A DNA stretch of 64,000 nucleotides, taken from Azospirillaceae bacterium. GTDB lineage: Bacteria; Pseudomonadota; Alphaproteobacteria; Azospirillales; Azospirillaceae. Position numbers and translations under genes: made by a program. The stretch is from NCBI GenBank assembly GCA_028283825.1, contig JAPWJW010000001.1:2108001-2172000 (forward strand), read 5' to 3'. Below, piece after piece: positions 57,515 to 64,000 of this stretch (position 1 is its first letter; each line of letters starts with the position of its first letter). A model generated the notes under the pieces. That model had not been told where the DNA came from. It searched no databases and saw nothing but the letters and a program-made list of their open reading frames with translations.

Positions 57515-58855
57515 TCACATCACCCAGGTGACCACCATGCCGATGTCCACCACCGCCATGGCGGCCATGGACAGCCAGCCCAGGGTGCGCAGCACCGGCG
57601 GCAGGGTGAAATCGCCCATGATGTCGCGGCGGCTGGTCATGCGCATCATCAGCACCATGACGGGTACCGCCACCACGCCGTTGACCACGGCACTCCAGAA
57701 CAGGGCCTTCACCGGATCGATGTCGATCACGTTCATGGCGCAGCCCACCACCATGGCGGCCAGGATGGCGCCGTAGAAGGCCTTGGCCTTGGAAGGCGCG
57801 CGTGCCAGGCCCACCGGCCAGCGCCGCGCCTCCCCCAGGGCATAGGCGGCGGACCCGGCCAGCACCGGCAGGGCCAGCAGGCCGGTGCCGATGATGCCCA
57901 GCGCGAAGATTGCGAAGGCGAAGGTGCCGGCGATGGGGCGCAGGGCCTCCGCCGCCTGGGATGAGGTCTCGATGTTGGTGATGCCGTGGGCGTGTAGGGT
58001 GGCGGCGGTGGTGATGATGATGAACAGCGCCACACCGTTGGACAGCAGCATGCCGATCATGGTGTCCAGGCGGATACGGCGGAATTCCTCCGGCCCCTGT
58101 TCTGGCGCCTTCTTCAGGGGTCGGGCGTCGGGATCGCCCTTTTCCTCCTCCACCTCCTGGTCCGCCTGCCAGAAGAACAGATAGGGGCTGATGGTGGTGC
58201 CGAACACCGCAACCACCGCCACCAGGTATTCCGACTTCAGCGACAGGGGTGGGTGGACGATGGCGCGGCCCAGCTCCGCCCAGGGGATGGGCACGACGAA
58301 GACGGTGGCGACATAGGCGAACAGCGACAGCGTCAGCCATTTCAGGATGGAGACATAGCGGCAGTACGGCACGAAGATCTGCAGCAACGCCGAACCCGCC
58401 CCGAACAGCATGACGTACAGCCAGATGGGCCCGCCGATCAGCAGGCCCAGGGCCGCCGCCATGGCGCCCAAATCGGCACCGATGTTGACCACGTTGGCCG
58501 CCACCAGCAGCACGACGATGCTGTTGATGGTGATGGGTGGATAATAGCGCCGCAGGTTGCCGGCGATGCCGTGGCCGGTGACGCGGCCGATACGGGCGGC
58601 GATTTCCTGGATGGCCGCCATCAGGGGGTATGTGAGCACCAGGGTCCACACCAGGCCGTAGCCGAACTGCGCCCCCACCTGGGAATATGTGGCGATGCCG
58701 CTGGGGTCGTCGTCGGAGGCGCCGGTGACCAGGCCCGGCCCCAGGCACTGCCAGATGGTCTTGCGCCGGGGCGGCGGCTGGGACGGTGGTCCCCCGCCGG
58801 GAATGGAGCCGGCGGACACAGGCGTGGTTCCGGACACCGGCTCCCAAGTATCCAT
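57515..58855 (-). CDS. NRAMP-related divalent metal transporter
   Basis: 446 residues, about 11 transmembrane helices. TM1 carries GASDDDPSGIATYSQVGAQFGYGLVW in the position of the canonical D-P-G-N metal-binding loop, and TM6 has GTTISPYLFFWQADQEVEEE instead of the A-x-x-M-P-H of classic MntH. Such divergent members have been linked to other ions such as magnesium, so manganese transport should not be assumed. The cytoplasmic loop after TM6 (EEEKGDPDARPLKKAP) is charged. A GC hairpin lies upstream (58886-58915). Confidence 0.85.
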   Translation of the reverse strand: MDTWEPVSGTTPVSAGSIPGGGPPSQPPPRRKTIWQCLGPGLVTGASDDDPSGIATYSQVGAQFGYGLVWTLVLTYPLMAAIQEIAARIGRVTGHGIAGNLRRYYPPITINSIVVLLVAANVVNIGADLGAMAAALGLLIGGPIWLYVMLFGAGSALLQIFVPYCRYVSILKWLTLSLFAYVATVFVVPIPWAELGRAIVHPPLSLKSEYLVAVVAVFGTTISPYLFFWQADQEVEEEKGDPDARPLKKAPEQGPEEFRRIRLDTMIGMLLSNGVALFIIITTAATLHAHGITNIETSSQAAEALRPIAGTFAFAIFALGIIGTGLLALPVLAGSAAYALGEARRWPVGLARAPSKAKAFYGAILAAMVVGCAMNVIDIDPVKALFWSAVVNGVVAVPVMVLMMRMTSRRDIMGDFTLPPVLRTLGWLSMAAMAVVDIGMVVTWVM

Positions 58856-58885
58856 GGCGCTTCGCTCCCGTCCGTATTTGGGGGC

Positions 58886-58915
58886 GGGGGCACGTGCCTG
58901 GCACGGCGTGCCCCC
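58886..58915. promoter_or_regulatory. hairpin between NRAMP-related gene and integrase remnant
   Basis: GGGGGCACG (58886-58894) and CGTGCCCCC (58907-58915) make a perfect 9-base stem with a 12-base loop. It lies in the leader of the NRAMP-related gene or acts as a terminator of the integrase remnant on the same strand; no T-run. Confidence 0.45.
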
Positions 58916-58939
58916 GATACTTATCCCCGGAATACTGGA

Positions 58940-59461
58940 TCAAGGACGGGAACGAACTTTTGGTTCCACCAGGGGTTGGTCTTCTTTCCTCATAGACCGG
59001 TGCCCGCCGGCGGCTGGCGGGGTGATGAAAAGGCCTGTGGCGGCCTGAGTTCCGGAATGATTCATTCCGCGAACGATGGTCGCCGGGCCATAGCCAACCG
59101 TGGCCATCATCCGGCCGCGGAAGGCGCCCACATCGCGCGACGCCAGCATGGTCATCCGCATCAGGCTGATCTGGTCGTCCAGGATCGCGGCCAAGTAGCC
59201 CTTCTCCCTGTCGCCCCCCGCCTTGCTAGGCGTGATCTCCACCTGATACCGGCGGATCAGGTCGCCCCGGGGGTTGTCCACCTCGGTGCGATCCACGAAG
59301 ACGCCCCGGGAGATTTCCGATTCCATCTCGGTGGCCCAACGCTTCGCATCGGGCATGGTCTCGAAGGTTTTGGATTGGGTAGGGAAGCCGGTGCGCCGGA
59401 TCTTCACCTGCTAGCCAATGACCTGGCCATCCCGATTCTTCCGGGGGCCGATGGTAGCCAT
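58940..59461 (-). pseudogene. phage-type integrase remnant
   Basis: From the ATG at 59459-59461 the frame reads MATIGPRKNRDGQVIG, then a TAG at 59411-59413 (codon 17), then QVKIRRTGFPTQSKTFETMPDAKRW and ISRGVFVDRTEVDNPRGDLIRRYQVEITPSKAGGDREKG, the N-terminal (SAM-like) part of tyrosine integrases. The expected codon at the TAG is Trp (TGG to TAG). After about residue 135 the similarity fades into non-homologous sequence, and the catalytic domain with the R-H-R-Y residues is missing. The gene is dead. Its presence marks an old mobile-element junction. Confidence 0.8.
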
Positions 59462-59837
59462 GGGAAAACTGTCTCCGCTGGGTGTCCCGCAGAGCCATTT
59501 GTCCCCAGATTGTCCCGCAAAATCCAGCCGAAACGCTGGAGGCGTGGCGTCCCCTACGGGAGGGTGCGCCACCTGGCCCCCAAGTGATTGGGCCGCTTGG
59601 CATAGACGCCACCAGATCTTGATGATCCGCGTGTGGCACGAGCGTATGCCACGTCGATAGTGGACGCAAGAGGATAGGCCCTGCATTGAGCCCCCGTAAG
59701 CGTCAGCGCAGCCACGCCTTCCCATGGCGTTATTGATGGGCATGCTTGCCGCTCGGCTTGAACGGTGGGCGCATGGACGACGTGACGGTGATCGGCAAGG
59801 GGGCATCCACACCATCAGTTCATGACCGACGCAAGTT
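59462..59837. other. degraded intergenic stretch in the accessory island
   Basis: About 375 bases without a supported gene. GTCCCGCA occurs twice (59487 and 59511 region), possibly part of an old attachment or repeat structure. It separates the integrase remnant from the AraC remnant. Confidence 0.4.
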
Positions 59838-60270
59838 CTATGACTTGGAATAAGGAGGGGAACTGCTTCGGTTGCCAAGCCTGTCCAACCAATAACGCAG
59901 CTTCTGGATGCCGTCCGGCGAAACGGAAACCTGAGACAGGTCGGCACCGATCTTTCGGGCTTCGCTGGGCGCCATGCCGAAACGGCGCCTAAACGCGGCT
60001 AAAATGGGCATCGCTGCCAAAGCCGTAGGTGTAAGCGACTTCGCCAACCCCAACGGCGCGCCCCCGGTCGCGGCTGCGTGTGAGTTCCGCGAAGCAGCGA
60101 TCCAGGCGGCGGGTTTGAATGAAGACCGCGACCCCACCCTCGTCCTCGAACAGCCGGTACAAGGTCGCCCGGGACATTCGGAATGCCGCTGCCAGGTGTA
60201 AATCGGCTTGATCAAATGACCCTACCGACTTCAACGGAATCAAACGGATACCGCGCCGATCAGCGTCCAA
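59838..60270 (-). pseudogene. AraC-family regulator remnant, frameshifted
   Basis: Read on the minus strand: RMSRATLYRLFEDEGGVAVFIQTRRLDRCFAELTRSRDRG and VAYTYGFGSDAHFSR give the AraC DNA-binding domain, ending at a TAG near 59992-59997. Immediately after, the other frame gives AFRRRFGMAPSEARKIGADLSQ, the last AraC helix. A two-base loss (or equivalent) at the SR-AF junction explains it. The N-terminal sensor domain is missing. It is non-functional. Confidence 0.75.
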
Positions 60271-60471
60271 GCCGCGCGCCGATTAACACCGAGACGGCGA
60301 AGACGGCTCGGGGAGCGGCGCGGGGCGGCACGTGTAGAGCCTGGCCGACCCTATGGGAGCGGGGCGCACCAAGAAATCCCGCCCTCTCTCGCCCTCAGAA
60401 GAACACTCCCGCTTGCGACACGTTCCAATCGTCCCCATGTCCCGCCGGGACAACATAAACGGGGAGCTCCG

Positions 60472-61005
60472 ATGCCGTTTGGCACCTTTCTCGCGCATAC
60501 CCTGCTGGCCCATACCTCCATCGCCGGAAAGACGCTTTCCGGCATCTTCGGCCTGTTGACGGAAAGCCGCCTGAATATCGACACTATCCCATCAAGAAAG
60601 CTGGCATGGCGTGCCCGCTTCGCGGCGGGGCTCTTCTTCAGCATGAGTTTCTGCGCACTGATCAACCTCGGCCTCGCGCCATTCCTGGGCGACACCCTCT
60701 TGTCGACTGCAGCCTTTCTCGGCTATCTGCTGGCCGCAAGCGCAGGTTTCCACACCTTCATGCTGATCATAGTCAGCTACCCCTCCCGCCAAAGGGCAGG
60801 CTTGCGGCGGGCCGCAAATGAGAATGTCCAGCGCGGCATCATGACGGCACTTCTTTTTCTTTATGCCGCCACGACTATTGTCGGAGCTAGGTGGGACGAC
60901 CTTCTCAGCATAAGGCTGGTGGCAATCCCCTTCTTCGGTTTTGCGATCCTGCTGCCGTTCTTATTCAGCCGCACCTACTTGTGGCTCGGGAGCACCATCC
61001 GTTAG
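60472..61005 (+). CDS. small multi-pass membrane protein of unknown function
   Basis: 177 residues. Four hydrophobic segments: about 48-68 (FAAGLFFSMSFCALINLGLA), 77-103 (STAAFLGYLLAASAGFHTFMLIIV), 120-137 (TALLFLYAATTIVGARW) and 146-168 (LVAIPFFGFAILLPFLF). GGGGAGCTCCG precedes the ATG. No family recognised. It opens the island cassette: it is followed by a MucR-like gene after 31 bases and a large nuclease-type gene that overlaps that one. Base composition is closer to the genome than in the large gene. Confidence 0.75.
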   Translation: MPFGTFLAHTLLAHTSIAGKTLSGIFGLLTESRLNIDTIPSRKLAWRARFAAGLFFSMSFCALINLGLAPFLGDTLLSTAAFLGYLLAASAGFHTFMLIIVSYPSRQRAGLRRAANENVQRGIMTALLFLYAATTIVGARWDDLLSIRLVAIPFFGFAILLPFLFSRTYLWLGSTIR

Positions 61006-61036
61006 ACTCTGAACAAATTCACAAGAGCCGAACACC

Positions 61037-61444
61037 ATGACCGAATTCCTGGAAGAGACTGCCGCCATCGTCGCCAGCTACGTAGCTGGGAATCAAATCC
61101 CGGCGACCGAACTGCCCGGCCTGATCCGCAACGTGCATGACGGCCTCCAAGCCCTCACGGCTCCCCCGCAGCCCATCCTCGAACCGGAGAAACTGACCCC
61201 GGCGGTTCCCGTCCGCCGGTCTGTGACACCGGAATACATCATCTGCCTCGAAGACGGCAAAAAGCTGAAGATGCTGAAGCGCCATTTGCGCTCGGCCTAC
61301 GGCCTGACACCGGAGGAATACCGGGAGAAGTGGGGCCTGCCCGCCGACTACCCAATGACCGCGCCGAACTATGCGCAGACGCGCTCAAAGCTGGCGACGC
61401 AAGCGGGGTTGGGCACGCGGAAAACAGCCAAGAGACAACCATGA
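61037..61444 (+). CDS. MucR/Ros-family zinc-finger transcriptional regulator
   Basis: 135 residues. The DNA-binding end is typical: RRSVTPEYIICLEDGKKLKMLKRHLRSAYGLTPEEYREKWGLPADYPMTAPNYA (residues about 60-113), including the Cys and the two His of the zinc finger region. MucR/Ros proteins are global regulators and H-NS-like silencers of AT-rich foreign genes in alphaproteobacteria. Here it lies directly upstream of, and overlaps by 4 bases, an AT-rich foreign-looking gene, so it may control that gene. A chromosomal ortholog elsewhere is expected. Confidence 0.92.
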   Translation: MTEFLEETAAIVASYVAGNQIPATELPGLIRNVHDGLQALTAPPQPILEPEKLTPAVPVRRSVTPEYIICLEDGKKLKMLKRHLRSAYGLTPEEYREKWGLPADYPMTAPNYAQTRSKLATQAGLGTRKTAKRQP

Positions 61445-63753
61445 AGAAGAAAAGAAGCAATAAAAGAAATCCACATAGGAAAAGTAATGGGACAGATTTC
61501 ACATTAACCGAACATCCATTATCGGGAATTGATCCACACGCGCTGAAAGCTGCAATGAAAGCAGTTGCCGAGAGAGAGACTCTTGCTTTCAACGGCTATA
61601 TTTCACGCATCAATGACATATTTAGCAAAAAAGACCCCGCACAGATTATTTCCATATTTTCCGCTTATGCCTCATTCACGACCGTATCGGCAACCGGGGT
61701 CAGCACAAAAAGCATGATGCCTGATGTTCAGCAACATCATGTTGAAATGCTACAGGCGCTATCCCTTGCGATACCTGCGGAGAGATGGGGATTAGATCTC
61801 GCTATACCTCAAGACGTTCAGAATATTTCCGACTCCATCCGAAAATTAACGGAGGCTTTTGCTTACCGTCGCCATCTTGTAACTGAAGGAAAAATAACCC
61901 AATCAGAAAAGGTGGTTCTATCTCTGCAAGAGAAACTACGACTTCATACGCAGTCCGTTCGAAATTGGGGATACTTCTCGAATGTCGTCACCATCTCCAA
62001 TGATCTATATAGGCCATTAGATGAGATACTCAAGAAATACCACGGATTCAGCGCAACAGAACTTCTTGCTGTTTCCAATTCCCTCTTGGAGCTAATAGAG
62101 GGGCGCGTTAGCGACAGATTTAAGCTCCTTAAGCGTGTGTTTCGCGAACACACGCCCATTAAGTTAGTGAAATCATATCATAAGACTTTTCCGAATCTCT
62201 CAGAAATTTCTGACGAAAAGGCACGGGAGTTTGTATCTGATAAAAGCTTTGAGGAAGTAAAATTCTGCATACTGTCTCATGCTGATCTCTTTTTATCTAA
62301 GATGATGACCGTCAGCGCCGGCGACATCTCTCAGAGAATTGGCGTTAATAATGACGCTGTGCTGAAGATATTAGCCAGCCTCTCCCTGTCGCCCGGAGCT
62401 CTCGCCAACGGAAATCCGGAGCATTTCTTCCTGAGCAATCCAATCTGGAGCGCTCCTCTCATCCGAATGGGCGAAGATTTCTTCTGCCCATTGCCCCAAG
62501 CCATTTTCAGCCACGTTCACACCGTAATTCGGCGACTCGCAGATATGGCAAAGGCCAATGAAGCCCTTGGAAAGTGCCGATCTTCATATTTAGAAAACAA
62601 AGCCCAGAATATTATTTCTTCAGTGTTCCAAGATAACGCCCCATTGATTAATAAGAAATGGCACACGGGCATCCCGAGCGAACAATATGAGACCGATCTT
62701 CTTGTTGTGGTAGATTCTATAATTATTATTATAGAATGCAAATCTCATGCGCTTACCCCAACCGGTCTTCGTGGGCTGCCCGAGCGTGTTAAACGGCATA
62801 TCGACGAATTGATACTCGGCCCGTCTATTCAATCCGCTCGCCTGGAAGATCAGATTTGGCGAGCAAAGTCGGGAGACGTAGAGGCAATAAGCGGACTCGC
62901 CAACTTCGACCTCGACTTTAAGAGAATAGAATCTATCGTTAGGATTTCAGTCACACTTGACGATTTTTCGATATTATCCTCTTCTGAATTAGATCTTAAG
63001 GAAGCTGGTTGGATACCTGAAAGTGTCCAGCTAGCCCCAACCATGAATATTGCTGACTTTGAATGCGTTGCTGATCTTCTGAATCGGCCTGCCTTCTTTG
63101 TTCATTATATGAAGGAAAGAAGCAGAATACAAAAATCGATGGAGATTTATGCGGATGAACTAGACTTTTTGGGATTCTATATGCAAACTGGATTTAATAT
63201 ATGGGATATAGAAAGCCAAGACGTCAGAGTTTCAATTTCGGGAATGTCTAGAGATGTCGATCACTATTATTCCAGTCGCGACGCTGGTGTTCGTGCACGA
63301 AAGCCCAGCCCAAAGATTCATCCGTACTTTTCTGATCTTATTAGGGCAATACAATCTAGGAAGTTTCCAGGATGGCTTTCTGTTTCAATTGATCTTCTTT
63401 ATACCGGAGATTATTCCATCCAGAAGCAGATTGTAGCTGGAATCGCTTCAAATAAATTAAATGTTAAAAGAAACTGGCGGGACCCAGAACACATATCTTC
63501 GTTAATTTTGAAACCCCCACCTCACAGGGACGTTTCTTTTGTATTTTATCTGTATCCTCCACATCTATCAAACACACGCAGAGAATCCGCTGACAATCTC
63601 ATTCAAAACACCCTTGAAACAACTGAATGTGGTAGATGCGTTCTTATCGGAAAGAATCTGAACAATACAACATCGCCATATAACTTCATTGTCATCGCTA
63701 ATAAATCCGACGACAAAGACTATGCTGAGGAAGCCGTAACCATTCCCATATGA
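61441..63753 (+). CDS. large protein with PD-(D/E)XK nuclease signature, truncated by IS3
   Basis: 770 residues as read. The middle carries YETDLLVVVDSIIIIIECKSH: D419 and E432-x-K434 on two beta-strands with E385 upstream (YLENKAQNI), the order of a PD-(D/E)XK or NERD-like nuclease core. The rest (helical N-terminal 370 residues and the C-terminal 290) resembles nothing I can name. Base composition is much lower in GC than the neighbours, a sign of acquisition. Its stop TGA (63751-63753) is the first three bases of an IS3-family element, so the native end has been replaced and the protein is probably shorter than the original. It is translationally coupled to the MucR-like gene. Confidence 0.8.
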   Translation: MKKKRSNKRNPHRKSNGTDFTLTEHPLSGIDPHALKAAMKAVAERETLAFNGYISRINDIFSKKDPAQIISIFSAYASFTTVSATGVSTKSMMPDVQQHHVEMLQALSLAIPAERWGLDLAIPQDVQNISDSIRKLTEAFAYRRHLVTEGKITQSEKVVLSLQEKLRLHTQSVRNWGYFSNVVTISNDLYRPLDEILKKYHGFSATELLAVSNSLLELIEGRVSDRFKLLKRVFREHTPIKLVKSYHKTFPNLSEISDEKAREFVSDKSFEEVKFCILSHADLFLSKMMTVSAGDISQRIGVNNDAVLKILASLSLSPGALANGNPEHFFLSNPIWSAPLIRMGEDFFCPLPQAIFSHVHTVIRRLADMAKANEALGKCRSSYLENKAQNIISSVFQDNAPLINKKWHTGIPSEQYETDLLVVVDSIIIIIECKSHALTPTGLRGLPERVKRHIDELILGPSIQSARLEDQIWRAKSGDVEAISGLANFDLDFKRIESIVRISVTLDDFSILSSSELDLKEAGWIPESVQLAPTMNIADFECVADLLNRPAFFVHYMKERSRIQKSMEIYADELDFLGFYMQTGFNIWDIESQDVRVSISGMSRDVDHYYSSRDAGVRARKPSPKIHPYFSDLIRAIQSRKFPGWLSVSIDLLYTGDYSIQKQIVAGIASNKLNVKRNWRDPEHISSLILKPPPHRDVSFVFYLYPPHLSNTRRESADNLIQNTLETTECGRCVLIGKNLNNTTSPYNFIVIANKSDDKDYAEEAVTIPI

Positions 63754-64000
63754 ACCGCACCGGGATTGTTGGAGGCCGTTTGGTTTGAGTCAGGCGGCCA
63801 TGGTAGGGGTGTCCGTCATGGCGTGGAATCGTGCCTCGGCTTCGGCTGGCGGGATGTTGCCGATGGATCCCAGGATCCGCCGGTGGTTGAACCAGTCAAC
63901 CCATTCCAAGGTGGCGCACTCGACGACCTCGAAGGATCGCCATGGTCCACGCCGGTGGATCACCTCGGCCTTGTAGAGGCCGTTGATGGTTTCCGCCAGA
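63751..64000 (-). mobile_element. IS3-family insertion sequence, partial (runs off right edge)
   Basis: Left boundary at 63751: TGAACCGCACCGGGATTGTT and following bases match IS3-type terminal inverted repeats (T-G-A-A-C-C-G-C-C-C-C-G-G-type). Inside it, the transposase is read on the minus strand. The other end, target duplication and the first frame are outside the window. Confidence 0.85.
63790..64000 (-). CDS. IS3-family transposase (OrfB/integrase domain), C-terminal part
   Basis: 70 residues in frame to the stop at 63790-63792. Reading LAETINGLYKAEVIHRRGPW, then SFEVVECATLEWVDWFNHRRILGSIGNIPPAEAEARF, it matches the C-terminus of IS3-family integrase-domain transposases, including the last catalytic-domain E (TLEWVDWFNHRR region). 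The gene begins beyond the right edge. Codon use is like the rest of the genome. Confidence 0.88.
   Translation of the reverse strand, partial: LAETINGLYKAEVIHRRGPWRSFEVVECATLEWVDWFNHRRILGSIGNIPPAEAEARFHAMTDTPTMAA

Overview
The window is GC-rich (apart from one stretch near the right end) and has the gene content of a free-living alphaproteobacterium, most likely a Rhodospirillales/Azospirillaceae-type organism (Azospirillum, Nitrospirillum or Niveispirillum-like). The pointers are a complete set of flagellar axial genes with very Ser/Thr-rich products, a cysG-DUF2849-cysI-DUF934-cysH sulfur assimilation operon, a MucR/Ros-type regulator and large TPR-glycosyltransferases. This placement comes from gene content and protein resemblance, not from a search.

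Layout, left to right. 1-7.6 kb: a RimK-like ATP-grasp gene (cut by the window edge) with a small upstream gene, a divergent GNAT acetyltransferase, an msbA-type ABC exporter with an alpha/beta hydrolase and a fumarylacetoacetase-family gene, a patatin-like phospholipase, cspA and a MarR regulator. 7.7-18.7 kb: a divergent TPR-glycosyltransferase and the flagellar run flgD-flgE-two unknown genes-flgK-flgL-fliC-fliD-fliS. A nearly identical DNA element precedes both flgD and fliC. 18.9-27 kb: an ECF sigma factor and overlapping partner, an exported amidohydrolase, a TIGR01244 sulfurtransferase-like protein, a small exported protein, and three tandem LprI-domain exported proteins, the first of which is frameshifted. 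27-35.6 kb: a TPP riboswitch and thiC, then a glycan block (WbsX-like protein, two duplicated GT9-like proteins, a second TPR-glycosyltransferase). 35.6-49.7 kb: YqhA/UPF0114, an EF-hand lipoprotein, an MlaA-type protein, a MarR regulator, an exported protein whose stop codon is hit by an IS630-family element, dnaE, ahpF, ahpC, a DUF2059 protein and a sulfate-binding protein.

49.7-58.9 kb: the sulfur assimilation operon makes siroheme (CysG), reduces APS (CysH) and reduces sulfite (CysI), and the divergent periplasmic protein would supply sulfate. It is followed by a SugE/Gdx guanidinium exporter under a good guanidine-II (mini-ykkC) riboswitch candidate, a frameshifted catalase-like gene, an AraC regulator and an NRAMP-related metal transporter.

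58.9-64 kb is an accessory island. It holds an integrase remnant with an in-frame nonsense codon, a frameshifted AraC remnant, a small membrane protein, a MucR-like regulator and an AT-rich gene for a large protein with a PD-(D/E)XK nuclease signature. The stop codon of that last gene is the first three bases of an IS3-family element running off the right edge. This cassette and the three-copy LprI family are the best candidates for undescribed biology. No tRNA, rRNA or CRISPR array was seen.
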